A stretch of 64,000 bases of DNA. Origin: Streptomyces abyssalis (lineage in GTDB: Bacteria > Actinomycetota > Actinomycetes > Streptomycetales > Streptomycetaceae). This document shows, piece after piece, positions 1-8,217 of the stretch. Location: NCBI RefSeq assembly GCF_001751365.1, contig NZ_LJGT01000041.1:799045-863044 (forward strand), given 5' to 3'. The notes beneath the pieces are model-generated. The model saw nothing but the letters and a program-made list of their open reading frames with translations, was not told where the DNA came from and ran no database searches. A program made the position numbers and the translations under genes. How positions within the stretch are numbered: the stretch's first letter is position 1; each line of letters begins with the position of its first letter.

Positions 1-804
1 CTGCGGGTGCTTGAACCTCATCAGCCCGGCCTCGGGAAGCGGGTTCACGGCGACGACCTGACCGCCGTTGCGCTTGGTCTCCTCCAGCGCCGAGAGCATC
101 CGGGGATGGTTGGTGCCCGGATTCTGCCCGACGACGAGGACGAGGTCCGCGTCGTGGATGTCCTGCAGGCTCACGCTGCCCTTGCCGGTGCCCAGGGTCT
201 CCATGAGCGCCGAACCGCTCGACTCGTGGCACATGTTGGAGCAGTCGGGAAGGTTGTTCGTGCCGTACGCGCGGGCGAAGAGCTGCAGCAGGAACGCGGC
301 CTCGTTGCTGACGCGGCCAGAGGTGTAGAAGAGGGCCTCGTCGGGGGAGGCGAGGCCGCGCAGCTCGCCGGCGAGCAGACCGATCGCCTCGTCCCAGCCG
401 ACCGGCTCGTAGTGGTCCGAGCCGGGCCGCTTGACCATGGGCTCGGTCAGGCGGCCCTGCTGGTTGAGCCAGTAATCGGACTTCTGGTCCAGCTCGGAGA
501 CGGAGTGTTCGCGGAAGAACTCCCGGGTGACGCGGCGTGAAGTGGCCTCGTCGTTGATGTGCTTGGCGCCGTTCTCGCAGTACTCGTTGCGCTGCCGCTG
601 CCCCGGCCCGGGCTCCGGCCACGCGCAGCCCGGGCAGTCGATGCCCTTGGTCTGGTTGACGTTCAGAAGCGTGAGCGCCGTGCGCCGTACGGAGGTCTGG
701 CTGAGGGAGTACTGGAGGGCGTGGGTGACGCCGGGCACGCCCGTCGCCCAGGTCTTGGGCGGGGTGACGGACAGCTCGTCGTCCGGGTCCTCGATGCTGC
801 GCAT
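1..804 (-). CDS. FdhF/YdeP-family molybdopterin oxidoreductase, N-terminal part (runs off left edge)
   Basis: Reading the minus strand from the ATG at 804 gives 268 codons with no stop to the window edge. The N-terminus begins MRSIEDPDDELSVTPP and carries a Cys pair in GIDCPGCAWPEP near residues 57-65. It also has NQQGRLTEPMVKRPGSDHY and GWDEAIGLLAGEL, and later VVGQNPGTNHPRMLSALE. These are typical of the bis-MGD molybdopterin oxidoreductase superfamily, FdhF/YdeP subgroup. Full-length members are about 750 residues, so only the first third is here. The substrate is unknown; these cytoplasmic proteins are annotated by analogy to formate dehydrogenase H. A purine-rich stretch (GAAGAGACC) precedes the ATG. 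Family assignment is fairly sure, function is not. Confidence 0.8.
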   Translation of the reverse strand, partial: MRSIEDPDDELSVTPPKTWATGVPGVTHALQYSLSQTSVRRTALTLLNVNQTKGIDCPGCAWPEPGPGQRQRNEYCENGAKHINDEATSRRVTREFFREHSVSELDQKSDYWLNQQGRLTEPMVKRPGSDHYEPVGWDEAIGLLAGELRGLASPDEALFYTSGRVSNEAAFLLQLFARAYGTNNLPDCSNMCHESSGSALMETLGTGKGSVSLQDIHDADLVLVVGQNPGTNHPRMLSALEETKRNGGQVVAVNPLPEAGLMRFKHPQ

Positions 805-1194
805 GGTCTCTTCGGTCCCTTTCTGCCGCGTACGCCGGCCCGACGGCGGCCCGGCTTCAAGAGGCACAGGGAAGCCGGGCCGGTTATGGCAGCTCTTGTC
901 TGCGTATCGGCGCGTCCGCGACACCGCCAGCCTCGTGCGGACTTCCCGGCTGTGTCAAAGAGTTGCTTCCGATCACCTGATAGCCCTCGTCTATACACGG
1001 CATGGCGGCGGCGCGGACGCCCGGGCACGGCATGGACCCCGCAGTTCACGGACTCCCGGGAGAGGCTAGTTGCTTGGGGCTACCATCTAATAGGGTGCGG
1101 CCGGGCGGCCTCCCGTGAGGGCCCGGGCCCGCGGCCCGTCACTTGTTCGCGGGAGTCCGCCTGACCAGCACAACTGCGAACACGGAGGTGCCCG
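805..1194. other. Divergent intergenic region (390 bp)
   Basis: This lies between the minus-strand oxidoreductase and the plus-strand methyltransferase, so it should hold both promoters. It contains the least GC-rich stretch of the neighbourhood, with TAATAGGGT near 1089. I cannot pair a convincing -35 with a -10. No gene was recognised. Confidence 0.4.
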
Positions 1195-2154
1195 TTGAGC
1201 ACGGACCAGCAGTGGGACATCGTCACCGGAGTCGGGCTGACCGCCCTGGCGGTGGCCGCGGGCAGAGCAGCCGAGTCCGCACGCCCGGACGCGCTGATGA
1301 GCGACCCCTACGCCTCCCGGCTCGTCGCCGCGGCGCAGTCGCCGGTGCCCTTTCCCTTCGCCGGTGGCTCCGCCGAGTCCGCCGGGTCCGCCGAGTCCGC
1401 CGGGTCCGCCGAGTCCGCCGGGTCAGGCGAGCCCGCGGCTTCCGCCGGCTCCGGTGCGACGGGGGTCCAGGACGAGGAGATGTGGAACGGCGCCTCCGAC
1501 TACATAGGGCTGCGCTCACGGGTCTTCGACGACTACTTCCGGGACGCCGCCGGGGCCGGCATCAGGCAGGCCGTGATACTCGCCTCCGGGCTCGACACGC
1601 GCCCGTACCGGCTCTCCTGGCCCTCCGGCACGGTCTGCTTCGAGCTCGACCAGCCGGCCGTGCTCGGCTTCAAGTCGGCCACGCTCGCCGGGGAAGGAGC
1701 CACCCCGGGCTGCGATCACCGGCCGGTGCCGGTCGATCTGCGCCACGACTGGGGAGCCGCCCTGGAGGCCGCCGGTTTCGACGCCTCCCGGCCCACCGCG
1801 TGGCTCGCCGAGGGGCTGCTTCCGTACCTTCCGCCGGAGGCCGAGGTCCGGTTGCTGAAGGAGGTCAGCCGTCTCTCGGCGGACGGCAGCCGCTTCGCCG
1901 TCGAGCGGATCGACGACGTGGGACACCTGCTCGACGACCCGGTCGTGCGTGAGCGCTCGGACGCGCTCGGCATGGACTTCCCCTCGCTCTTCCCGGCGGG
2001 GGAGCGTACGCCGGTGGCAGACCAACTGACTGGCCTGGGCTGGAAGTTGGAGCACCGTACCGTCCCCGCGTCCGCCGCCGCGCTCGGCCGTCCCGAGCCG
2101 GGGCTCGCGATGCTCACCGATCACGTCACCCACACCTTCGGACGCCTCGGCTGA
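1195..2154 (+). CDS. SAM-dependent methyltransferase, LCMT/TIGR00027-like family
   Basis: This 319-residue protein opens with WDIVTGVGLTALAVAAGRAAES, has an ILASGLDTRPYRL motif (the SAM-binding glycine loop, about residue 128) and later AEGLLPYLPP and FAVERIDD. That pattern is the leucine-carboxyl-methyltransferase-like family, common in actinobacteria as presumed O-methyltransferases of unknown substrate. The TTG at 1195 is chosen as start because CGGAGG lies 6 bases upstream. An in-frame repeat of three 18-bp units at 1372-1425 encodes Ser-Ala-Glu-Ser-Ala-Gly repeats at about residues 60-77, lengthening an N-terminal loop. It stands alone and converges on the acetyltransferase gene across a strong hairpin. 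The substrate cannot be inferred from context. Confidence 0.85.
   Translation: MSTDQQWDIVTGVGLTALAVAAGRAAESARPDALMSDPYASRLVAAAQSPVPFPFAGGSAESAGSAESAGSAESAGSGEPAASAGSGATGVQDEEMWNGASDYIGLRSRVFDDYFRDAAGAGIRQAVILASGLDTRPYRLSWPSGTVCFELDQPAVLGFKSATLAGEGATPGCDHRPVPVDLRHDWGAALEAAGFDASRPTAWLAEGLLPYLPPEAEVRLLKEVSRLSADGSRFAVERIDDVGHLLDDPVVRERSDALGMDFPSLFPAGERTPVADQLTGLGWKLEHRTVPASAAALGRPEPGLAMLTDHVTHTFGRLG
1372..1425 (+). repeat. Tandem 18-bp coding repeat, three units
   Basis: Three consecutive copies of GCCGAGTCCGCCGGGTCC, the last with one final-base difference, lie in frame inside the methyltransferase and encode SAESAG three times. Expansion and contraction by multiples of 18 bp would keep the frame. 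Confidence 0.85.
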
Positions 2155-2173
2155 CGGCCGCCGCGGGCGGGGG

Positions 2174-2213
2174 GTCGTGCCGGGCCCCGGAGGGAAGCCG
2201 GGCCCGGCACGAC
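2174..2213. terminator. Bidirectional hairpin terminator
   Basis: A perfect 14-bp stem (2174-2187 pairs with 2200-2213) encloses a 12-base loop between two convergent genes. There is no T-tract, as is usual in Streptomyces. It probably terminates both transcripts. Confidence 0.75.
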
Positions 2214-2244
2214 GGGGCGCCCGGACCGGGCCGGAGATGTTCCG

Positions 2245-2934
2245 TCAGATCATGTACCGGCTGTCCGCGGGAGGGAGCCCCAGCCGGGGCGGGGCGGCGC
2301 TGGGAAGTCCCGGCGTGGGCCAGGCGGCGGGCGCCGCCTGCAAAGCCGGCGGACCGTAGCCGGTCACCGGTGTCGCACGGCTCGGGGCGAGCAGCGCGTA
2401 GAGGACCGTGTCGCGCCACGTGCCGTCCGGACGTCTCTGATGCCGCCGCAGCAGACCCTCACGGACCGCGCCGATCTGCTGCATCACCTCGTGGCTTCTG
2501 CGGTCGAGGTCGTCGAGCTGCCACTGCACCCGCGAGAATCCCAGGTCGTCGAAGGCGTGCCGCAGGAGCAGCAGATGCATCTCCACGGTGGCGTACGTGC
2601 CGGTCAGCGAGTCCCCGAGCCAGTGCCAGCCGATGTCCAGCCGCTGGTCCATCACGCCGATGTTGAGGTACGCGATCCAGCCGGCGGGCCTGTGGGTGCG
2701 GGCGTTGAGCGCGACGAAGAGGAACGCGGCTCCCGCCGCCTGCTGGGCGAGCCGCTGTTCCACGATGAAGCGCATCTCTGCCTGCGAGCGCGGCGCGTGC
2801 ACCGGAAGCCAGCCCCAGTCCGTCTCCAGGCCGCCCTGGGCCGCGAAGAGCTCCGGGACGTGATCGATCCTGAGTGGCTCCAGCACGACGTACCGGCCTG
2901 GCAGGGCCACGGGAGCGGGGGGCCGCGCGGTCAT
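2245..2934 (-). CDS. GNAT-family N-acetyltransferase (RimJ/RimL type)
   Basis: The 229-residue protein begins MTARPPAPVALPGRYVVLEP and includes the RimJ/RimL-type segment LRIDHVPELFAA. It also has a central region IGWHWLGDSLTGTYATVEM and the late helix FSRVQWQLDDLDRRSHEVMQ, with GAVREGLLRRH typical of the C-terminal strand. It transfers acetyl from acetyl-CoA to an amine or protein N-terminus in the cytoplasm; the acceptor is not predictable. An in-frame GTG lies three codons upstream of the chosen ATG. The C-terminal tail of about 35 residues is Ala/Pro-rich and probably disordered. It lies 74 bp downstream of the MFS gene on the same strand and may be its last cistron. Confidence 0.85.
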   Translation of the reverse strand: MTARPPAPVALPGRYVVLEPLRIDHVPELFAAQGGLETDWGWLPVHAPRSQAEMRFIVEQRLAQQAAGAAFLFVALNARTHRPAGWIAYLNIGVMDQRLDIGWHWLGDSLTGTYATVEMHLLLLRHAFDDLGFSRVQWQLDDLDRRSHEVMQQIGAVREGLLRRHQRRPDGTWRDTVLYALLAPSRATPVTGYGPPALQAAPAAWPTPGLPSAAPPRLGLPPADSRYMI

Positions 2935-3008
2935 GTGCGGCACGCTAGCGGGCGGACCCCGTCCGGCGGGAGTCATACGCACGATCACAGCATTTCCACC
3001 GACGGCAA

Positions 3009-4226
3009 TCAGCCGCGCACGGACGTCGGGGCTGCGGCCCCAGGGCTTGTCCGCAGAGTCCCGCCATGGCCACTCGCACCGCTCCCGCCGCGCTCCAGGG
3101 CGCTGGAGACGACGGCGAGGGCGAGCGCGGAGGCGGCCAGCACGGCGCCCACCCAGTTCGGTGCGGTGTAGCCGAGGCCCGCCGCGATGACGATGCCGCC
3201 GAGCCAGGCGGACAGCGCGTTGCCGAGGTTGAAGGCACCGATGTTGACCGCGGAGGCCAGGGTCGGCGCACCGTGCGCCTGGTCGAGTACGCGCTTCTGC
3301 AGCGGCGGCACGGTCGCGAAGCCCAGCGCCCCGATGAGGGTGATGGTGACCGCGGCCGCCCCCTTGTGGTGCGCGGTGAGCGTGAAGAGTGCCAGTACGA
3401 CGGCGAGGGCGCCCAGCGACACGTAGAGCATGGGCATCAGGGCCCGGTCGGCGAGCCGCCCGCCGATCAGGTTCCCGCCGACCATCCCGAGTCCGAAGAG
3501 GACCAGGAGCAGCGTGACGGACGAGTCGGCGAACCCGGCGACGTCCGTCGTCATCGGCGTGATGTAGGTGATGGCCGCGAAGACCCCGCCGAAGCCGAGC
3601 ACGGTCATCGCCATGGCGAGGAGGACCTGGACGTTCCTGAACGCGGCCATCTCGTGACGCAGTCGTACGCCCTGGGGGCCTGCCATGTCCGGCACGAGCG
3701 CCGCCACGCCGGCCAGGCCGAGCACGCCGAGTCCGGCGACGGCGAGGAATGTGACCCGCCAGCCGGCGCTCTGGCCGAGGAAGGTGCCCAGCGGTACGCC
3801 GGCGACGTTGGCGACGGTGAGTCCGGTGAACATCATCGAGATGGCTGCCGCCTTCCTCTCCGGAGCGACGAGGTCGGCGGCGACGACCGAGCCGATGCCG
3901 AAGAAGGCGCCGTGCGCCAGTGATGCCACGATCCGGCCCGTCAGCATCAGTTCGAAGGTGGGGGCGAGGGCGGAGAGCGCGTTGCCGGCGATGAAGAGGC
4001 CCATCAGCAGCATGAGCATTCGCTTGCGCGAGACCTTGGTGCCCAGGGCGGTCATGAGCGGGGCGCCGAGGACGACCCCGAGGGCGTAGCCGGTCACCAG
4101 GTGGCCGGCCGAGGGGATCGAGACGTGCAGGTCCTCGGCCACCTCCGGGAGCAGACCCATGATGACGAATTCGGTGGTGCCGATTCCGAAGGCCCCGACG
4201 GCGAGAGCCAGGAGCGCGAGAGGCAT
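3009..4226 (-). CDS. MFS drug/sugar exporter (DHA1 family, 12 TM)
   Basis: The 405-residue membrane protein begins MPLALLALAVGAFGIGTTEF, the hallmark N-terminus of Cmx/SotB-like DHA1 exporters. It has the cytoplasmic loop motif GTKVSRKRMLM after TM2 and the motif-C-like TM5 segment VAGVPLGTFLG. Twelve hydrophobic segments can be counted. The ATG at 4226 is preferred because AAGGGC lies just upstream and it starts exactly at TM1; a longer frame reaches 4274. It probably exports a small toxic molecule. Its promoter carries the same motif as the promoters of the SDR operon and the marR gene, so it should belong to the MarR regulon. Confidence 0.9.
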   Translation of the reverse strand: MPLALLALAVGAFGIGTTEFVIMGLLPEVAEDLHVSIPSAGHLVTGYALGVVLGAPLMTALGTKVSRKRMLMLLMGLFIAGNALSALAPTFELMLTGRIVASLAHGAFFGIGSVVAADLVAPERKAAAISMMFTGLTVANVAGVPLGTFLGQSAGWRVTFLAVAGLGVLGLAGVAALVPDMAGPQGVRLRHEMAAFRNVQVLLAMAMTVLGFGGVFAAITYITPMTTDVAGFADSSVTLLLVLFGLGMVGGNLIGGRLADRALMPMLYVSLGALAVVLALFTLTAHHKGAAAVTITLIGALGFATVPPLQKRVLDQAHGAPTLASAVNIGAFNLGNALSAWLGGIVIAAGLGYTAPNWVGAVLAASALALAVVSSALERGGSGASGHGGTLRTSPGAAAPTSVRG

Positions 4227-4274
4227 GGCGAAGCCCTTCCAAGAAGATTGAACAAGCGTGTTAACTGCACGCAC

Positions 4275-4307
4275 AATAATTGCATACGCGTGCTACTTGC
4301 AAACGCG
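4275..4307. promoter_or_regulatory. Putative MarR operator upstream of MFS gene
   Basis: The site holds TTGCATACGCG at 4280-4290 and TTGCAAACGCG at 4297-4307, 17 bp apart in the same orientation. The 14-mer AATAATTGCATACG (4275-4288) recurs exactly at 6357-6370 in front of the marR gene. The sites lie 50-80 bp upstream of the MFS start. Shared motifs in three promoters of one gene group suggest one regulator. Confidence 0.6.
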
Positions 4308-4427
4308 GGCTAAGAGTCTCGGTGTGGTCTGTCCGGTGTGCGGCGGGAACGGGCGGACGGCAAGAAGGCGCCACCCCGGGGATGGGGTGACGCCTCCTCC
4401 GGCCCTACGGACCGTGCCGCCGGAGCC

Positions 4428-5252
4428 TCAGTTGAGGGTGTCGGGGTCGGGGCCGGTGCGGGTGCCGTCGTCGAGCGGGGTGATGGCCGCGACGTCCTCG
4501 TCGGAGAGGGAGAAGTCGAAGACGTCGATGTTCTGCCGGATGCGCTCGGGTGTGACCGACTTGGGGATGACGACGTTGCCGATCTGGAGGTGCCAGCGCA
4601 GGATCACCTGGGCCGGTGTCCTGCCGTGCGCCTGGGCGATGGCCGTGACCGCCGGGTCCCGCAGCAGGGCGCCCTGGGCCAGCGGGCTCCAGGCCTCGGT
4701 GGTGATGCCGTGCTCGGTGTGGAAGGCGCGCAATTCGCGCTGCTGGAGCCGGGGGTGGAGCTCGATCTGGTTGACGGCGGGGACGACGCCGGTGTTCTCC
4801 AGCAGCCGGGTCAGGTGCGCGGGCTGGAAGTTGGAGACCCCGACGGCCCTCGCCCGTCCGTCGGCGTGGATCTTCTCCATGGCCCGCCAGGTGTCCAGGT
4901 ACCGGTCGCGGGCCGGCAGCGGCCAGTGCACGAGATACAGGTCGACGTGGTCGAGGCCCAGCTTCTCCAGCGAGGTGTCGAAGGCGCGGAGCGTCTCGTC
5001 GTACCCCTGGTCGTCGTTCCAGAGCTTCGTCGTGACGAACAGTTCCTCGCGTGGGATGCCGGAGGAGGCCAGCGCGCGGCCGACGCCCTGCTCGTTGCCG
5101 TAGACGGCGGCGGTGTCGATGCTGCGGTAGCCGGCCTCCAGGGCCGTGCCGACGGCCGCGGCGGTCTCGTCGTCCGGGATCTGGAAGACGCCGAAGCCCA
5201 ACTGCGGGATACGAACGCCGTTGTTGAGGGTGACTTGGGGGACGGTGGTCAT
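4428..5252 (-). CDS. Aldo/keto reductase
   Basis: The 274-residue protein has the full AKR signature set. These are GYRSIDTAAVYGNEQGVGRAL (catalytic Asp and Tyr near residues 43-48), KLWNDDQGYDETLRAFDTSL with the catalytic Lys, VDLYLVHWPLP with the active-site His, and VNQIELHP followed by IPKSVTPERIRQN for NADPH binding. It is an NADPH-dependent carbonyl reductase of the 2,5-diketo-D-gluconate reductase-like group (AKR5-like). It lies 49 bp downstream of the SDR on the same strand and is probably co-transcribed. With the exporter it suggests detoxification of a reactive carbonyl compound. Confidence 0.93.
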   Translation of the reverse strand: MTTVPQVTLNNGVRIPQLGFGVFQIPDDETAAAVGTALEAGYRSIDTAAVYGNEQGVGRALASSGIPREELFVTTKLWNDDQGYDETLRAFDTSLEKLGLDHVDLYLVHWPLPARDRYLDTWRAMEKIHADGRARAVGVSNFQPAHLTRLLENTGVVPAVNQIELHPRLQQRELRAFHTEHGITTEAWSPLAQGALLRDPAVTAIAQAHGRTPAQVILRWHLQIGNVVIPKSVTPERIRQNIDVFDFSLSDEDVAAITPLDDGTRTGPDPDTLN

Positions 5253-5301
5253 CGGGTGGATTCCTTTCCTTGCCGCGAGGGGCGCGGCCCGGGGTCTGTG
5301 A

Positions 5302-6096
5302 TCAAGGTATGAGGGTCGGAGCGACGCCGCCGTCGACGCGCAGGGCGGCACCCGTCGTCGCCGAGGCCTGCTCGGACGCGGCGTACAGGACGAGGGCGGC
5401 GACCTCGTGCGGACGGATCAGCCTGCCCAGCAGCGAGGTCGGACGCTCCTGCTCGATGAACGCCCGCTCGGCCTCCTCGAAGGAGGTGCCGGGCCCGACG
5501 CGGTCGGTGATGAACTCCTCGACCCCAGGGGTGAGCGTGGGGCCCGGCAGCACGGAGTTCACGGTGACGCCCGTGCCGGCCACCTCCTGGGCCATGCCGC
5601 GGGAGAGGGCGAGCTGGGCCGTCTTCGTCATGCCGTAATGGACCATCTCGGTCGGTGTCATGACGGCCGATTCGCTGCTGATGAAGAGGACCCGCCCCCA
5701 CCCGCGCCGCGCCATCCGGGGGGTGTGATGACGCGCCAGCCGGACGCCGCTGAGGACATTGACGTCGAAGAAGCGCTGCCATTCCTCGTCCGGGATCTCG
5801 AAGACCGGGGCGGCCGAGAAGATGCCGGTGTTGTTCACGAGGACGTCGCAGTCGGGTACGGCTTCCACGAGCCGCCGCGTGCCCTCCGCGGTGGACACGT
5901 CCGCCGCCACGGGACGCACCGTCTTCGAGCCCGATTCCCCGGCGACGGCGCGGGCGGCCGCCGCGGTGCGTTCCTCGTCGCGTCCGTTGACCACGACGTC
6001 GGCGCCGGCGCCCGCCAGCGCGACGGCGACGGCCTTGCCGATGCCGGCGGTGGAACCGGTGACGACGGCGGTACGGCCGGAGAGGTCGATCTGCAT
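5302..6096 (-). CDS. SDR-family oxidoreductase
   Basis: The 264-residue classical short-chain dehydrogenase has TGSTAGIGKA as the NADP-binding Gly motif (residues about 14-23), NNTG, a Ser in ISSESAV, and the YGMTK catalytic Tyr/Lys. VDGG lies near the C-terminus. It is first in a two-gene transcript with the aldo/keto reductase. The promoter region upstream contains TTGCAAACGCG at 6260-6270, shared with the MFS promoter. It diverges from marR, a common arrangement for a regulator and its target. The substrate is unknown. Confidence 0.92.
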   Translation of the reverse strand: MQIDLSGRTAVVTGSTAGIGKAVAVALAGAGADVVVNGRDEERTAAAARAVAGESGSKTVRPVAADVSTAEGTRRLVEAVPDCDVLVNNTGIFSAAPVFEIPDEEWQRFFDVNVLSGVRLARHHTPRMARRGWGRVLFISSESAVMTPTEMVHYGMTKTAQLALSRGMAQEVAGTGVTVNSVLPGPTLTPGVEEFITDRVGPGTSFEEAERAFIEQERPTSLLGRLIRPHEVAALVLYAASEQASATTGAALRVDGGVAPTLIP

Positions 6097-6453
6097 GGGT
6101 TCCTTCCTTCATGGCGCCCGCTCCGGCCTGGGCGGGAGGCGGTCGCCGGTCGTCGTACGGGGCAGGAGCGCGTCGGTCGTACGGTCCTGCGGTCGTGGAG
6201 AAGGTGCTTCCGGGGCAGCGGAAGCCGACGCCGGGCAGGTTACTTGCGTGCGCAGCTAGTTGCAAACGCGCTATATACCCACGCGCCGGTAAAGACTGAA
6301 CGACGTGCGACGCTCTGCGCGTGTGACGGGGGCCGGGTTCGGGGGAGGGCGGTCAGAATAATTGCATACGAGCCATAACGGCGTTAGCGGTATATTGTGC
6401 GGCTGCTCTACCCTTGGCCCCGGCAGGTTCTGCTTCGAGGGAGGAAGACAGAG
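6097..6453. promoter_or_regulatory. Divergent SDR/marR promoter region with repeated operator motif
   Basis: This 357-bp gap holds TTGCAAACGCG at 6260-6270, on the SDR side, and AATAATTGCATACG at 6357-6370, on the marR side. The second is identical over 14 bases to the MFS promoter. A related TTGCGTGCG lies at 6244-6252. The motif probably binds the MarR protein, giving autoregulation plus control of SDR-AKR and MFS. No open frame here looks like a gene. Confidence 0.6.
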
Positions 6454-6912
6454 ATGACCGCGACGGACCCGGCGATGACCGCCCTCGCTCAGAGCTGGTG
6501 CGCACTGTCCCTGCTGCACGGCCGGATCGAGACGCACATCGAGCGTGCCCTGCAGGCGGGACACAGGCTCAGCGTCCGCGAGTTCTCACTCCTCGACGTC
6601 CTCAGCCGTCAGCACACCGGGCCCGGCGGTCACCTGCAGATGAAGCAGGTCGCCGACGCGGTCGTGCTCAGCCAGAGCGCCACGACCCGGCTGGTGACCC
6701 GCCTGGAGGACCGCGGACTCCTCTCGCGCTACCTCTGCCCGACCGACAGGCGCGGCATCTACACCGACGTCACCGACGACGGTCTCGCCCTCCTCGGCGA
6801 GGCGCGGCCCACCAACGACACGGCTGTCCGCGAGGCGCTCGACGAAGCGGCCAAGGACCCCGAACTCGCCCCGCTGGTCAAGGCCGTCGAGGCCCTCAGG
6901 GCGCCCGCCTGA
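6454..6912 (+). CDS. MarR-family transcriptional regulator
   Basis: The 152-residue protein has a winged helix-turn-helix: KQVADAVVLSQSATTRLVTRLEDRGLLSR is the recognition region (residues about 68-96) and CPTDRRGIYTDVTDDG is the wing. The ATG at 6454 follows GGGAGGAAGACAGAG. An upstream in-frame TTG would add 19 unlikely residues. MarR proteins are dimeric repressors released by small ligands. The repeated TTGCAWACG sites in its own promoter and those of the neighbouring SDR-AKR and MFS genes identify its likely targets. The ligand is unknown, perhaps the substrate of the reductases. Confidence 0.92.
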   Translation: MTATDPAMTALAQSWCALSLLHGRIETHIERALQAGHRLSVREFSLLDVLSRQHTGPGGHLQMKQVADAVVLSQSATTRLVTRLEDRGLLSRYLCPTDRRGIYTDVTDDGLALLGEARPTNDTAVREALDEAAKDPELAPLVKAVEALRAPA

Positions 6913-6987
6913 GCGGACCCTGCGCCCGCCGGCCGGGCCCGACGGCCGCGCCCGACGGCCGCGCCCGCCCTCGGTTGCCCTCGGCCG

Positions 6988-7827
6988 TCAGCGGCGGTCG
7001 CCTCCGGCGGGCACGCCCGTCGAGTCGCCGGGCTCCTCGTGGGGCTCCTCCCCGGGACGGCTGCGGCGCAGGAGGTAGGTGTCCATGATCCAGCCATGCC
7101 GGGCACGGGCTTCGGCCCGCAGTTCCACGATGCGGCCGGCCACCCGGTCCAGCGGGCCGGACACCAGGATCTCGTCCTCGGTGCCGACATACGCACCCCA
7201 GTAGATCCACAGATCCTCGTCCGTGTGCCCGGTGAAGCGCTGATGGGCGTCGAGCATGACGACGACGTCGTCCGCGGAGCCGATGCCCTCGTCCAGGAGC
7301 CTCCCGGGGGTGAGCAGCACCGGGCCCCCGACTTGGTTGAGCGGCGTGCCGTGGGCCGCCGTCAGCGCCGAGACGCTGCTGATGCCGGGAACGACCTCGT
7401 AGCCGAAGGTCACGGTGCCCCGGGAGCGGATCTCCCGGAGGATGCCGAGCGTGCTGTCGTACAGACCGGGGTCGCCCCACACGAGGAAGGCCCCGCATTC
7501 ACCCGGTGCCAGTTCCTCGCTGATGAGCCGTTCGCAGACGTCCGCACGCCGGTGCCGCCAGTCCCGTACCGCATCGGTGTAGGGCCCGTGGCTCTGGCGG
7601 CTGCGGTCGCGTTCCGGGTCCTCGCCTTCGACCAGCCGGTACGGCGTCCCGACGTGCTGGTCGAGCAACTGCCGCCGCAGCCGGATCAGTCCGTCCTTCT
7701 CGCTGCCCTTGTCCAGTACGAAGAAGACGTCGGCCCTCCGCATGGCGGCCACGGCAGCCAGCGTCAGGTGTCCGGGATCCCCGGCACCGATCCCGATGAC
7801 CAGGATGTGCCTGTCGCCGGCGCTCAC
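6988..7827 (-). CDS. cobF: Precorrin-6A synthase (deacetylating), CobF
   Basis: The 279-residue protein begins with ILVIGIGAGDPGHLTLAAV, the SAM-binding N-terminus of the cobalamin/siroheme C-methyltransferase family. It has WGDPGLYDSTLGILREI (the GDP loop) and VVPGISSVSALTAAHGTPLN. The RSRQSHGPYTDAVRDWRHRRA segment is typical of CobF. CobF methylates C-1 of precorrin-5 and releases acetate, an aerobic cobalamin step. It starts at GTG 7827 and overlaps by 4 bp (GTGA) the stop of a 28-codon frame with a strong ribosome site. It diverges from cobK, a partner in the same pathway. The rest of the cobalamin set is not in the window. Confidence 0.92.
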   Translation of the reverse strand: MSAGDRHILVIGIGAGDPGHLTLAAVAAMRRADVFFVLDKGSEKDGLIRLRRQLLDQHVGTPYRLVEGEDPERDRSRQSHGPYTDAVRDWRHRRADVCERLISEELAPGECGAFLVWGDPGLYDSTLGILREIRSRGTVTFGYEVVPGISSVSALTAAHGTPLNQVGGPVLLTPGRLLDEGIGSADDVVVMLDAHQRFTGHTDEDLWIYWGAYVGTEDEILVSGPLDRVAGRIVELRAEARARHGWIMDTYLLRRSRPGEEPHEEPGDSTGVPAGGDRR

Positions 7828-7910
7828 GGTGACGTCCGCCCTTCGGCGGCGGCACGGCGGTGGCAGCCCTCGCCGGGCAGCTTCCGTATGGGTCCGGGCC
7901 TGTCGTGCAC
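7824..7910 (-). CDS. Possible 28-codon leader peptide upstream of cobF
   Basis: A GTG at 7910 lies 5 bases after AAAGGAGA, a stronger ribosome site than any other near cobF. It opens a frame of 28 codons (MHDRPGPIRKLPGEGCHRRA and eight more) ending in TGA that overlaps the cobF GTG by 4 bp. Translation of cobF may be coupled to it. I recognise no family. It could be a leader peptide, or the ribosome site may serve an N-terminally different cobF. No cobalamin-riboswitch B12 box was found beside it. Confidence 0.35.
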   Translation of the reverse strand: MHDRPGPIRKLPGEGCHRRAAAEGRTSP

Positions 7911-8217
7911 GGAATCTCCTTTCGCGGGGCAGGTCGCGGTGCGCTGCGACTGCCCGGGGGACGAGGCGACATGACGAGGGAGCAAGGGGACGGGAGAACG
8001 AGGGGGCAAGGGCGAACGAGCTGCTCCGACCCTACGGACCCCTGGCGAGGGCGGTCGTGCCGGTCCGTCTCGTCGCGCGTGCGGGGCGCGAACACCGCCC
8101 CGCGGAAGGCGCCTTCGGAGCGGGCGGGCATCGACGTGCACGTGTGTGCTTCAGTGGTGCGGTGCCCGCCGAAGCCTCTCCCGCCGCTTTTCACCCCGTC
8201 CGTGAAAGGCGGCAGCG
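7911..8217. other. Divergent cobF/cobK intergenic region
   Basis: About 307 bp separate the mini-frame from cobK. I looked for a cobalamin riboswitch core and did not find one. The stretch near 7970-8020 is unusually A/G-rich on the plus strand (AGGGAGCAAGGGGACGGGAG). No gene was seen. Confidence 0.4.

Noticed and set aside
7..1164. Long plus-strand frames at the left edge
   Set aside because: They are shadows of the minus-strand FdhF/YdeP gene and its upstream region; Arg/Gly/Ala-rich translations show no family.
3066..3923. 285-codon plus-strand frame opposite the MFS exporter
   Set aside because: Asp/Gly/Arg-rich shadow of a clear membrane protein on the minus strand.
7828..8217. Cobalamin riboswitch upstream of cobF/cobK
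   Set aside because: No B12-box or conserved riboswitch core could be found on either strand.
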